From an uncultured Bacilli bacterium (GTDB lineage: Bacteria > Bacillota_I > Bacilli_A > RF39 > UBA660), in assembly GCA_934190785.1 (NCBI GenBank), contig CAKPTA010000002.1, positions 124,001 to 188,000 on the forward strand: DNA of 64,000 nt, read 5' to 3'. The first letter of the stretch is position 1. Each line of letters starts with the position of its first letter. Below, piece by piece: positions 43,900 through 51,973 of the stretch. The notes under the pieces were generated by a model. The model was not told the DNA's origin. It saw nothing but the letters and a program-made list of their open reading frames with translations, and made no database searches. Position numbers and translations under genes: made by a program.

Positions 43900-44770
43900 A
43901 AAAAGAGCATTAGGTAGAGGCCTAGAACAATTATTTAATAATGAAAATTTAGATGTTGATACATTAGAAAAGACAATTTATGAGAATGCTACTAATGATG
44001 AAGTTATTGAAATAAATCTTTCTGATTTAAGACCAAATCCTTATCAACCTAGAAAGGTATTTGATGAAAACGCATTGTCAGAGTTAGCTAGTTCGATAAA
44101 AGAACATGGCGTATTTCAACCAATTATTGTTAAGAAAAGTATTAAGGGATATGAAATTATAGCTGGAGAAAGACGCGTTCGTGCTAGTAAAATAGCTAAC
44201 TTAGAAAAAATCCCAGCAATAATTAGAGATTTTTCAGATGAACAGATGATGGAAATTGCCTTACTTGAAAATTTACAAAGAGAAAACTTAAGTGCAATTG
44301 AAGAAGCATATGCATATAAGGCAATGTTAGAAAAATTGAATTTAACTCAGGAAGAACTTGCAAAAAAAGTTGGTAAAAGTAGAAGTCATTTGACTAATAT
44401 TTTAGGATTACTTCGCCTTCCTGTTGAAGTTCAAAAAATGGTTACTTTAAATCGTATTTCCATGGCTCATGCTCGTATTTTAAGTAAACTTGAAAACGAT
44501 GATGAAATAAAAGAATTAGCAAATAAAATAGTGTCAGAAAAAATATCGGTTCATGAATTGGAAGAAATGACAAGCTCTAATAAGGTAGAAAAGAAGGTAA
44601 AAATGCCTATGAGATCTACGTCTCAATCACGTGATTATAAATATGTTGAAGATATTTTAAGGGATAAACTAGATGCTAAGGTAAAAATAACTGATAAAAA
44701 AATTGAAATAAAATTTACAAATGTAGCCGATTTAAATCGTATACTTGAAATATTAAATGTAAAGGAGTAG
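43889..44770 (+). CDS. parB: Chromosome-partitioning protein ParB/Spo0J
   Basis: 293 residues from the ATG at 43889. The basic N-terminus KKRALGRGLEQLF stimulates ParA ATPase in relatives. CTP-clamp motifs GERRVRA and ENLQREN; helix-turn-helix with GKSRSHLTNILGLLRL, the ParB and not the Noc type; C-terminal dimer domain. Its cognate parS sites are at 20184 and 20239. Together with the protein at 2291-4138 it shows that this genome has both ParB and Noc paralogues. Confidence 0.96.
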   Translation: METKKRALGRGLEQLFNNENLDVDTLEKTIYENATNDEVIEINLSDLRPNPYQPRKVFDENALSELASSIKEHGVFQPIIVKKSIKGYEIIAGERRVRASKIANLEKIPAIIRDFSDEQMMEIALLENLQRENLSAIEEAYAYKAMLEKLNLTQEELAKKVGKSRSHLTNILGLLRLPVEVQKMVTLNRISMAHARILSKLENDDEIKELANKIVSEKISVHELEEMTSSNKVEKKVKMPMRSTSQSRDYKYVEDILRDKLDAKVKITDKKIEIKFTNVADLNRILEILNVKE

Positions 44771-44776
44771 TTACGT

Positions 44777-45565
44777 ATGGAGAAATTTTTAATAAAAGAG
44801 ATTGTATCTCCAATTATTATTATTTTAGTATTTACTCTTATATATTTAGTGATTAACAGTATAATAAAAAAAGTAATTAAATTACATTGTTCAAAAAAAA
44901 CACAAAAAAGAAAAAAAACATTGATGATTTTGTTTAATAATATTGCAAAATATACATTAATTATAATAGCTATAGTAATGATTTTAAATGTATATGGTGT
45001 TAATACAACCGCTTTACTAACATCACTTGGTCTTGTTGGTTTGGGAGTTAGTTTATCTTTACAAGATACTGTAAAAGATTTTCTTGCAGGAATATTTATT
45101 ATATTTGAAAACCAATATGATGTTGGAGATACAATTGAAGTTGCGGGCTTTAAGGGTGAAGTTATTGCTCTTGGACTTAAAACCACTAAAATTAAAGCTG
45201 TAACTGGTGAAGTTAATATAATTGCTAATAGGAATATTGGTTCTGTAATAAACCATAGCTTTAGTAATTCTCTCGCTGTTGTTGAATTTGACGTTTCATA
45301 CGAACAAGATCCAAAAAAGGTAGAAAAGGTTTTAACAAGCTTTTGTTCAAGAATGACACAACAACTTAAATATCTAAAAGGGGATGTAACTTTATTTGGT
45401 ATTACAAATTTTGGAGCATCTGGTGTTGGATATAAAATAACAGCTCCAACTGTTCCAATGAAGCATTATGAAGTTGCTACAAAAATTCGTTATGAACTTC
45501 AAATAGAACTTACTAAAGAGGGTATAGAAATTCCATATGACCAGTTGGTGATTCATAATGCATGA
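44777..45565 (+). CDS. Small-conductance mechanosensitive channel, MscS family
   Basis: 262 residues. Three membrane helices (~7-35, ~55-75, ~80-105); the third has the Gly/Ala-rich pore helix LGLVGLGVSLSLQDTVKDF, followed by the beta domain motif VGDTIEVAG and a C-terminal cytoplasmic domain. It opens under membrane tension to release solutes in osmotic downshock. It follows parB by 6 nt and overlaps the DUF951 gene by 8 nt, an operon. It ends with TGA. Confidence 0.92.
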   Translation: MEKFLIKEIVSPIIIILVFTLIYLVINSIIKKVIKLHCSKKTQKRKKTLMILFNNIAKYTLIIIAIVMILNVYGVNTTALLTSLGLVGLGVSLSLQDTVKDFLAGIFIIFENQYDVGDTIEVAGFKGEVIALGLKTTKIKAVTGEVNIIANRNIGSVINHSFSNSLAVVEFDVSYEQDPKKVEKVLTSFCSRMTQQLKYLKGDVTLFGITNFGASGVGYKITAPTVPMKHYEVATKIRYELQIELTKEGIEIPYDQLVIHNA

Positions 45566-45737
45566 TTATAAAGTAGGAAGTATTGTTATTATGAAAAAAC
45601 CACATCCATGTGGAACAAATGAATGGCAAGTTACACGTGTTGGTGCAGATGTTAAAATAAAATGTCTATCTTGTGGTAGGAGTATTATGCTTCCAAGAAT
45701 AGAATTTAATAAAAAAATAAAAAAAGTAGTTAAATAG
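45558..45737 (+). CDS. DUF951 family protein (YyzM-like)
   Basis: 59 residues, starting MHDYKVGSIVIMKKPHPCG. The family hallmark is PHPCGTNEWQVTRVGADVKIKC split around four Cys-type ligands (CG, CLSCG), suggesting a small zinc-binding beta-barrel. Function is unknown. In B. subtilis yyzM lies between spo0J and ychF, and here it is between parB-mscS and ychF too. It overlaps the mscS stop by 8 nt, so it is translated by coupling. Confidence 0.9.
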   Translation: MHDYKVGSIVIMKKPHPCGTNEWQVTRVGADVKIKCLSCGRSIMLPRIEFNKKIKKVVK

Positions 45738-45745
45738 GAGGAGTT

Positions 45746-47272
45746 ATGGCACGTATAAAAAATAAAAAGGAAAAAATATTTGGCCCAGTTTCTGTTATTA
45801 TCATGTTGATATTTGGAATTGCTATTTTAAGTTTTTTAGTGTCGATACTAGGCATTGAAAGTCATAAAACAGTAATTGCTAATGGAACCCTTGAGTCAAC
45901 TCTTATTTCGGTTAGAAATTTATTCAGTTTGAATGGTATTAAATTTTTTATAGGAAATGCTATAACAAACTTTACAAAATTTGAACCTTTAGCATTAATT
46001 ATAATTGTTTCAATAGGAATTGGAATTTGCGAGAAAAGTGGTATTATATATCACATGGTTTCTCCATTTAAAAAAATTAAGTTTAGTGTACTTATATATT
46101 TTACTTTTATAGCCGGGGTTATTTTCTCATTTATTGGAGATTATAGTTATGTTTTGTTAATACCACTAGTTGGAGTTATATATAAAGATATATCAAAAAA
46201 TCCGATGATAGGTATTATAACTGTTTATTTAGGGCTTACAATTGGATATGGAACGGGACTTATATTTAATTATAATGACTATGTTCTTGGTAATTTAACT
46301 CAAGCAGCCGCATCTTTGGAAATTGATAAGACATATGGATTTGGTTTATTTTCTAATATTTATATTATGATTGTTTCAACTTTGATTTTGTCTTTTTTTG
46401 GAACAATTGTAATCGAAAAGTTCATAGTACCAAAATTTAAGAAAAAATATAATTATGAGGAAGAAGAAGTCATTATAAGTAAAAAAGCATTGTCTGTAAC
46501 CATGATAGTTAGTTTAATTTTATGGCTTATTGTTATTTATATGCTTTTACCAATTAAATTACCAGGTGCTGGTATATTGCTTGATCAGAGTTCTGAAAGA
46601 TATATGGATAAATTATTTGGTACTAAGTCAGCTTTTAGAGAAGGAATACTTGTTATAATAACAATTGTTATGATGGTATCAAGTTATGTATATGGGAAAA
46701 TATCTGGTAATATAAAAACAAGTAATGAGTATAGTTTGGGTCTTTCAAAAAACCTTGAAAATTTAGGATTTATGTTTGTTCTATTATTTTTTACATCGCA
46801 AATGTTATCAATTTTAGATTGGACGAATTTAGGACAATTTGTGTGTGGAAAGATAGTTGAAATTATAGGAAATTTTCAATTCTCTGGGGTACTTTTGATT
46901 ATTGCATTTATAATTGGAACTATTTTATCAAGTATTTTGTTACCTGATACAGTTGCAAAGTGGGAACTTATGTCACCAACACTTATTCCTTTATTTATGC
47001 GTTCTAATATAACACCTGATTTTGCTCAGTTTATATTTAAAGTATCTGATGGTATTGGAAAATGTTTCACCCCATTATTTGTTTATTTTATTATCATGTT
47101 AGCTTTTCTAGAAAAATATCGTGTTGATGAAAAGAAACAAATTAGTATCTTTGGAACATTAAAAGCAATTTTACCAACGGTACTTATACTTACATTTATA
47201 TGGATTTTAATTATTTGTTTATGGTATTTAATTGGAATTCCAATTGGTGTAAGTACGATGTCAACATTGTAA
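45746..47272 (+). CDS. AbgT-family transporter
   Basis: 508 residues, about 11-13 membrane helices. It fits the AbgT family: a long periplasmic-side loop after the first helix, FEPLALIIIVSIGIGICEKSG (~78-98, interrupted here only by length), a DYSYVLLIPL hairpin, and LMSPTLIPLFMRSNITPDFAQ near the end. Members import p-aminobenzoyl-glutamate or export sulfonamides. Substrate is not predictable. It is inserted between DUF951 and ychF; AGGAGG precedes the ATG. Confidence 0.8.
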   Translation: MARIKNKKEKIFGPVSVIIMLIFGIAILSFLVSILGIESHKTVIANGTLESTLISVRNLFSLNGIKFFIGNAITNFTKFEPLALIIIVSIGIGICEKSGIIYHMVSPFKKIKFSVLIYFTFIAGVIFSFIGDYSYVLLIPLVGVIYKDISKNPMIGIITVYLGLTIGYGTGLIFNYNDYVLGNLTQAAASLEIDKTYGFGLFSNIYIMIVSTLILSFFGTIVIEKFIVPKFKKKYNYEEEEVIISKKALSVTMIVSLILWLIVIYMLLPIKLPGAGILLDQSSERYMDKLFGTKSAFREGILVIITIVMMVSSYVYGKISGNIKTSNEYSLGLSKNLENLGFMFVLLFFTSQMLSILDWTNLGQFVCGKIVEIIGNFQFSGVLLIIAFIIGTILSSILLPDTVAKWELMSPTLIPLFMRSNITPDFAQFIFKVSDGIGKCFTPLFVYFIIMLAFLEKYRVDEKKQISIFGTLKAILPTVLILTFIWILIICLWYLIGIPIGVSTMSTL

Positions 47273-47283
47273 AGGAGGTAATT

Positions 47284-48384
47284 ATGGGATTAAAAGCAGG
47301 AATTGTTGGTTTACCAAATGTAGGTAAATCAACATTATTTAATGCAATAACAAAACAAAATATTTTGGCAGCTAATTATCCATTTGCTACAATAGAACCA
47401 AATGTAGGTGTTGTTGTTGTTCCAGATGAAAGGCTAAATTTTTTGAATGAATTATATAAACCTAAAAGTTTGGTTCCAACATCATTTGAGTTTACTGATA
47501 TAGCAGGTCTTGTAAAAGGGGCAAGTAATGGTGAAGGTTTAGGTAATAAGTTTTTATCACATATTAGAGAAGTTGATGCTATTGTTGAGGTTGTTCGATG
47601 TTTTGACGATAATAATATTACTCACGTAGAAGGAATTATAGATCCTATACGCGATATTGAAATCATAAATATTGAACTTATTTTAGCTGATTTAGAAGTA
47701 GTTGAAAATCGCTTAAATAGAATTGGTAAAAAAGCAATTATGTCAAAAGATAAAGAAACGCTTAAAGAAGTTGAATTTTTGACAAAAATAAAAGATTCAT
47801 TAGTAAAAAATATTCCAATTCGTAGGATAGAACTTAATGAGGATGAGATTTTTATGTCATCATCATTTAATTTTTTAACACAAAAGCCAATAATTTATAT
47901 GGCTAACATAGATGAAGAAGACATTTTAAAAGATGGAAATAAATATGTTGATATGGTTCGTAAATATGCCAGTGAAGAGGGATCTGAAGTAATCACTGTA
48001 TGTGCTAAAATAGAGGCTGAGTTAGCTGAGCTAAGTGAAGATGATCAGAATTTATTTTTAGCTGATATGGGATTGTCAGAAAGTGGATTAACTAAACTTA
48101 TTCAGGCAACATATAAATTACTTGGACTTGCAACTTATTTTACTGCTGGAAGTGATGAATGTAGAGCTTGGACTTTTAAAGTAGGAATGAAAGCTCCTGA
48201 ATGTGCTGGAATTATTCATTCTGATTTTGAAAAGGGTTTTATTAGGGCAGAAGTTATGAGTTTTGATGATCTTAAAAAATATGGTACAGAACTTAAAGTA
48301 AAAGAAGCCGGAAGAATGAGATTAGAGGGAAAGGAATATACTATGAATGATGGGGATATCTGTTATTTCCGTTTCAATGTATAG
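47284..48384 (+). CDS. ychF: Redox-responsive P-loop ATPase YchF
   Basis: 366 residues from the ATG at 47284 behind AAAGGAGG. Obg-family fold with G1 GLPNVGKST (9-17), but YchF prefers ATP because the G4 motif differs. A coiled-coil insert and C-terminal TGS domain (ending MNDGDICYFRFNV) are complete. It binds ribosomes and acts in stress responses. It follows the parB block as in Bacillus. Confidence 0.96.
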   Translation: MGLKAGIVGLPNVGKSTLFNAITKQNILAANYPFATIEPNVGVVVVPDERLNFLNELYKPKSLVPTSFEFTDIAGLVKGASNGEGLGNKFLSHIREVDAIVEVVRCFDDNNITHVEGIIDPIRDIEIINIELILADLEVVENRLNRIGKKAIMSKDKETLKEVEFLTKIKDSLVKNIPIRRIELNEDEIFMSSSFNFLTQKPIIYMANIDEEDILKDGNKYVDMVRKYASEEGSEVITVCAKIEAELAELSEDDQNLFLADMGLSESGLTKLIQATYKLLGLATYFTAGSDECRAWTFKVGMKAPECAGIIHSDFEKGFIRAEVMSFDDLKKYGTELKVKEAGRMRLEGKEYTMNDGDICYFRFNV

Positions 48385-48394
48385 AGGTGAAAAA

Positions 48395-49042
48395 ATGCTA
48401 AAACAAAATAATGTAATTGCTAAATCTTTTGGATGGATGTTTATAGGATTATTATTAACATTTGCTACAGGGTATTATTTATCATGTAATGAATACACTT
48501 TATATAAAATATTTTCAGGTGGCTTATGGATTGTTTTAATTTTATTAGAACTTGGTACAGTTATATTTTTATCAAGTAGAATAAATAAAATGAGCCCTAA
48601 TACAGCTAAGATAGTATTTATGTTATATTCAGTTCTAACAGGGTTAACTTTTTCATCAATATTTATTTTATATGAGTTACAATCAATAATATATGTATTT
48701 ATTGCAACTGGCTTAGTTTTTGGAGCATTTGCTCTTTTAGGATATTATACAAAAATAGATTTAACTAAATTTGGAACATATTTAATGATGATGTTATTTG
48801 GAATAATTATATGTTCAATTATAAATATATTTATTGGTTCAACTATGTTTGATATTATAATTTCATGTATATCTATAATAGTTTTTGTAGCATATACAGC
48901 ATATGATGTTAAAAAAATAAAAATGTTAGCTGAATCATCAACTAGCGAAAATATTGCTATAATAGGGGCGTTAGAATTATATTTAGATTTTATAAATTTA
49001 TTTTTAGAGATACTTAATCTATTTGGAAAATCAAAAGATTAA
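48395..49042 (+). CDS. Bax inhibitor-1/YccA family membrane protein
   Basis: 215 residues from the ATG at 48395 behind GAGGTGA. Seven hydrophobic segments. The family pattern is clear: a first helix after SFGWMFIGLLLTF, SVLTGLTFSSI, the central Gly/Ala helices, and the last helix with ALELYLDFINLFLEIL, where conserved acidic residues form the pH-gated Ca2+ leak site. Bacterial members probably conduct Ca2+ or affect protease FtsH. Role here unproven. Confidence 0.9.
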   Translation: MLKQNNVIAKSFGWMFIGLLLTFATGYYLSCNEYTLYKIFSGGLWIVLILLELGTVIFLSSRINKMSPNTAKIVFMLYSVLTGLTFSSIFILYELQSIIYVFIATGLVFGAFALLGYYTKIDLTKFGTYLMMMLFGIIICSIINIFIGSTMFDIIISCISIIVFVAYTAYDVKKIKMLAESSTSENIAIIGALELYLDFINLFLEILNLFGKSKD

Positions 49043-49049
49043 AAAAGGG

Positions 49050-49078
49050 TTTACTTTTAAAAAAAAGTTTGTTATAAT
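49050..49078 (+). promoter_or_regulatory. Promoter of rpsF-ssb-rpsR
   Basis: TTTACT (49050-49055), 17-bp spacer, perfect TATAAT (49073-49078), 67 bp before rpsF. Confidence 0.8.
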
Positions 49079-49083
49079 CAATT

Positions 49084-49138
49084 GCGAGTATTAATTTACT
49101 CCTTGCTTCTTTGGAAGCCGTAAAGACCATAGGGAGGT
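49084..49138 (+). promoter_or_regulatory. rpsF leader, likely S6:S18-binding RNA
   Basis: The 5' leader has hairpins GAGTA/TACTC and GCTTC-TTTG-GAAGC, the latter followed by CCG and a pairing-capable CCATAG. A CCG bulge is the known recognition element of S6:S18 autoregulatory leaders before rpsF. The fold is inferred by eye. Confidence 0.5.
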
Positions 49139-49144
49139 GTAAGA

Positions 49145-49435
49145 ATGAGAAATTATGAGATTATGTTTATCGTAAGACCTACATTAAGTGAAGATGAGAC
49201 AAAAGCTGTAATAAAAAACTTTGGTGATGTTTTAACTTCAAATGGAGCAAAAATTGTAGATTCTAAAGATATGGGTCAAAGAGAATTAGCTTATGAAATT
49301 AAAGATTGTAAGAGTGGTTATTACTACGTTTACGAAGCAGAAGCTGATAGCGATAAAGCAGTTAGAGAATTTGATCGTCTAGCATCAATTAGTAATGATA
49401 TTATACGTCATTTAATTACAAAGCTAGAAAAGTAG
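49145..49435 (+). CDS. rpsF: 30S ribosomal protein S6
   Basis: 96 residues, normal. MRNYEIMFIVRP start and the central GQRELAYEIKDCKSGYYYV are typical. It binds 16S rRNA as a heterodimer with S18, encoded two genes downstream. First gene of the rpsF-ssb-rpsR operon, which is standard in Bacillota. AGGGAGGTG precedes the ATG. Confidence 0.98.
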   Translation: MRNYEIMFIVRPTLSEDETKAVIKNFGDVLTSNGAKIVDSKDMGQRELAYEIKDCKSGYYYVYEAEADSDKAVREFDRLASISNDIIRHLITKLEK

Positions 49436-49450
49436 AATTGAGGTATTATT

Positions 49451-49915
49451 ATGAATCGTGTTATGTTGATTGGACGTTTAACGGCAAAACCAGAGCTTAG
49501 ATATACAGGGTCAAATATTCCTTATTCAAGATTTTCTATTGCTATAAATCGTTCATTTAGTAATAATCAAGGACAAAGAGAAACTGATTTTATTAATATC
49601 GTTGTTTGGAGAAAACAAGCTGAAAATGTATGCAATTTTTTAGACAAAGGTAGTTTAGTCGCTGTAGAAGGTAGACTACAAACTGGAAATTATGATGACA
49701 AAGATGGTAACAAACGTTATACAATGGATGTAGTTGGAGACAATGTTCAATTTTTAGAGAGCAAGAGTCAATCACAAAATAGAACTAGCAGTAGTTCTGA
49801 TAATTCTTATGATTATCAACCTAGCGAACCAAGTTATCCTACAATGGATGTAGCAAATGATCCATTTGCTGATTTTGGTGATAGTGTGTCCATTGATGAT
49901 AATTTCCTAGATTAA
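49451..49915 (+). CDS. ssb: Single-stranded DNA-binding protein with variant C-terminal tip
   Basis: 154 residues. OB-fold domain (1-~105) with MLIGRLTAKPELRYT and FINIVVWRKQAENV; then a Ser/Gln/Pro linker. The acidic tip is SIDDNFLD; the usual tip ends DDDIPF or DDDLPF with a terminal Phe that docks partner proteins. Here the Phe is third from the end and the chain ends in Asp. Sits between rpsF and rpsR. Confidence 0.96.
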   Translation: MNRVMLIGRLTAKPELRYTGSNIPYSRFSIAINRSFSNNQGQRETDFINIVVWRKQAENVCNFLDKGSLVAVEGRLQTGNYDDKDGNKRYTMDVVGDNVQFLESKSQSQNRTSSSSDNSYDYQPSEPSYPTMDVANDPFADFGDSVSIDDNFLD

Positions 49916-49930
49916 GGAGGATATATAATA

Positions 49931-50149
49931 ATGGCAGAATTTCATAGAAAAAAGAAAAAAATATGTCAAATGTGTGCTGGTAAATCTGTTGATTATAAAG
50001 ATGCAGAAATTATTAAAAAATATATAAGTGCAGATAGAGCAAAGATTTTACCTCGTCGTATGTCAGGAGCATGTGCAAAACATCAAAGACATATTGCTAA
50101 TGAAGTAAAAAAAGCAAGATTTATGGGTATTATTCCATTCGTAAAATAA
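49931..50149 (+). CDS. rpsR: 30S ribosomal protein S18
   Basis: 72 residues. Core DYKDAEIIKKYISADRAKILPRR and the basic C-terminus HQRHIANEVKKARFMG are typical. An N-terminal CQMC pair plus later Cys marks the zinc-type (C+) form. Last gene of the operon; its TAA lies in the stem of the terminator. Confidence 0.97.
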   Translation: MAEFHRKKKKICQMCAGKSVDYKDAEIIKKYISADRAKILPRRMSGACAKHQRHIANEVKKARFMGIIPFVK

Positions 50150-50168
50150 GACTATGTCTTGTTTTTTT
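50146..50168 (+). terminator. Terminator overlapping the rpsR stop
   Basis: 7-bp stem ATAAGAC / GTCTTGT (one T-G pair), 3-nt loop, then a run of seven T. Confidence 0.7.
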
Positions 50169-50170
50169 TG

Positions 50171-50199
50171 TTGCCAAAATAAAAAAAGTAGTATATACT
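50171..50199 (+). promoter_or_regulatory. Promoter of the pilin-like gene, with palindrome
   Basis: TTGCCA (50171-50176), 17-bp spacer, TATACT (50194-50199). A 21-bp palindrome AAAAAGTA-GTATA-TACTTTTT (50183-50203) covers the -10 element and could be an operator. Confidence 0.6.
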
Positions 50200-50217
50200 T
50201 TTTATGGTGATAATAAT

Positions 50218-50673
50218 ATGAAAAAAGGGTTTACATTAGTAGAACTTCTAGCCGTAATAGTTGTTTTATCGATAATATCTGTAATTTCTGTTCCGCTAGT
50301 TTCCGATGTTATTGAAAAGGGTAGAATTAGTGCTATTCAAAACAGTGTTGAATTTTATGTTTCAGAAATTGAAAATGCTTATGCAGAATGGAGTATAGAA
50401 GGATATCCAAATAATTTAAGTATAAGTGTTAAAGAAGAAGGCTACATTGAGCTTTCTGCATCTGAAGTAAATACTGTTCTTAAAATTAAAGGAACAAAAC
50501 CTTTGTCGGGAACTATTGTCATAAATTCAAACTTAGATGAGTCTAATGCATTATATGGTTTTGTAGTTGATGCAAAATTAAAATATGATGGCGGATTTGA
50601 TGCTACATATACATATGATTTAAATACCGCTGGAAATAATAAGAAAAAAATTACAGTTGTACGTGGTAACTAA
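50218..50673 (+). CDS. Type IV pilin-like protein (prepilin N-terminus)
   Basis: 151 residues. Starts MKKGFTLVELLAVIVVLSII: prepilin peptidase cut after Gly4, Phe at +1, conserved Glu at +5, then the hydrophobic stalk (~6-30) and a globular beta-rich domain without cysteines. Such pilins form competence pseudopili or type IV pili, processed by PilD/ComC. No assembly genes are nearby. It has its own promoter and terminator. Together with comK it suggests natural competence, an inference. Confidence 0.9.
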   Translation: MKKGFTLVELLAVIVVLSIISVISVPLVSDVIEKGRISAIQNSVEFYVSEIENAYAEWSIEGYPNNLSISVKEEGYIELSASEVNTVLKIKGTKPLSGTIVINSNLDESNALYGFVVDAKLKYDGGFDATYTYDLNTAGNNKKKITVVRGN

Positions 50674-50699
50674 CATAGAATAATTTCTATGTTTTTTTT
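50672..50699 (+). terminator. Terminator overlapping the pilin gene stop
   Basis: 9-bp stem AACATAGAA / TTCTATGTT, 4-nt loop, then a run of T. The stem starts in the TAA. Confidence 0.8.
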
Positions 50700-50719
50700 G
50701 AAAAAGTTATAAAAAAAGC

Positions 50720-50748
50720 TTGTAATTCATATAGTTTTATTGTATAAT
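50720..50748 (+). promoter_or_regulatory. S10 operon promoter
   Basis: TTGTAA (50720-50725), 17-bp spacer, perfect TATAAT (50743-50748). No further clear promoter or terminator is seen before the right edge, so it probably drives the whole supercluster. Confidence 0.8.
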
Positions 50749-50754
50749 TTTGAA

Positions 50755-50876
50755 TGTGTGGCACGCATTGATGTGTGAGGTTGCTGATACGCCAGGTTAA
50801 GTTGTTAGCAATTTAAAATGGTAAATTCAGGTTTTTACACGGAGCGAGTCTATACTGGATATAGGCGAAGGGAGGA
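50755..50876 (+). promoter_or_regulatory. rpsJ (S10 operon) leader RNA
   Basis: About 125 nt of structured leader. It contains GAGGTTGCTGATACGCC and TTTTTACACGGAGCGAGTC, which resemble conserved segments of S10-operon leaders in Bacillota. It likely serves ribosomal-protein feedback control. The fold was not computed. Confidence 0.5.
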
Positions 50877-50882
50877 TACAAT

Positions 50883-51191
50883 ATGTCAAAAACTAAAGTA
50901 AGCATTAAGTTAAAAGCTTTTGAACACAAGAGCTTAGATAATGCATGTGCTAAAATAGTCGAAACTGTAAAGAGGACAGGTGGAGAAATTAGTGGTCCAG
51001 TACCATTACCAACTGAAATCGAAAAAATTACAATTTTAAGAGCTGTTCATAAATATAAAGATTCACGTGAACAATTCGAAAAAAGAACACACAAAAGACT
51101 TATTGTTATCAACAATCCAAGTAAGGAAACTATTGAGTCATTAACTCATTTAGAAATTCCAAGTGGTGTTGATATTCAAATAAAGTTATAA
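50883..51191 (+). CDS. rpsJ: 30S ribosomal protein S10
   Basis: 102 residues, normal. It also serves as NusE in antitermination. Typical blocks: KLKAFEHKSLDNA at the start, GPVPLPTEIEKIT, and HKRLIVINNPSKETIE, ending GVDIQIKL. First gene of the S10 cluster; GGGAGGAT precedes the ATG at 50883. Confidence 0.98.
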   Translation: MSKTKVSIKLKAFEHKSLDNACAKIVETVKRTGGEISGPVPLPTEIEKITILRAVHKYKDSREQFEKRTHKRLIVINNPSKETIESLTHLEIPSGVDIQIKL

Positions 51192-51209
51192 AAATAGGAG
51201 GATGAATTT

Positions 51210-51959
51210 ATGAAAAAGGGAATCTTAGGTCGTAAATTAGGAATGACTCAAGTATTTACAGAATCTGGTAAATTAATTCCTGTTACTGTTGTTGAAGTTG
51301 AACCAAACGTGGTTACACAAATTAAAACAAAAGAAACTGATGGATATGAAGCAATTCAACTAGGTTTTGATACAAAGAGAGAAAAGTTAGCGACAAAAGC
51401 TTCTGTTGGTATTACTAACAAAGCAAACACTACACCTAAGCGCTTCTTTAGAGAGATTAGAGATGTAGAAGTTAACAATTATTCTTTAGGACAAGAAATT
51501 AAAGTAGATATCTTTTCTGAAGGAGAAGTTGTTGATGTAACTGGAACTACAAAAGGAAAAGGGTTCCAAGGTGTTATTAAACGACACAATCAAAGCAGAG
51601 GACCTATGGGACATGGTTCACATTATCATAGAGGACCAGGATCTATGGGTACTATGAGACCAATGCGTGTATTTAAAGGTAAAAAATTACCAGGACATAT
51701 GGGTACACTTACTGTTACAATTCAAAACCTTGAAGTAGTAATGGTAGATGTTGAAAATAATTGCATTTTAATTAAAGGTAATATTCCAGGGCCTAAAAAA
51801 TCTTTGGTTATTATTAAGTCAGCTGTAAAAAATCCAGATACTGTTAAAGAAGTAGAAAAGATTAATAAATATACAGCTGAAGAAATCGTTGAAACACCTG
51901 TAAGTGAAGAGTCTGCTGCTACATCTACAGAAAATGTAGAAGAAACAGTTGCTGAATAA
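51210..51959 (+). CDS. rplC: 50S ribosomal protein L3 with acidic C-terminal tail
   Basis: 249 residues; the usual length is ~209. The core is complete (KGILGRKLGMTQVF start, GKGFQGVIKRHN, MGTLTVTIQNLEVV). Residues ~208-249 are an added Glu/Val/Ser/Thr-rich tail (KYTAEEIVETP...EETVAE), probably disordered and exposed. L3 helps shape the peptidyl-transferase region. Follows rpsJ by 18 nt. Confidence 0.97.
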   Translation: MKKGILGRKLGMTQVFTESGKLIPVTVVEVEPNVVTQIKTKETDGYEAIQLGFDTKREKLATKASVGITNKANTTPKRFFREIRDVEVNNYSLGQEIKVDIFSEGEVVDVTGTTKGKGFQGVIKRHNQSRGPMGHGSHYHRGPGSMGTMRPMRVFKGKKLPGHMGTLTVTIQNLEVVMVDVENNCILIKGNIPGPKKSLVIIKSAVKNPDTVKEVEKINKYTAEEIVETPVSEESAATSTENVEETVAE

Positions 51960-51973
51960 GGAGGCACAAATAT

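Noticed and set aside
44635..45186. 183-codon open frame on the minus strand
   Set aside because: Antisense to parB and mscS, whose families are clear; no ribosome site.
51059..51074. Possible third parS in rpsJ (TTCACGTGAA core)
   Set aside because: Only 12 of 16 bases match and the flanking arms are broken; it encodes conserved S10 residues.
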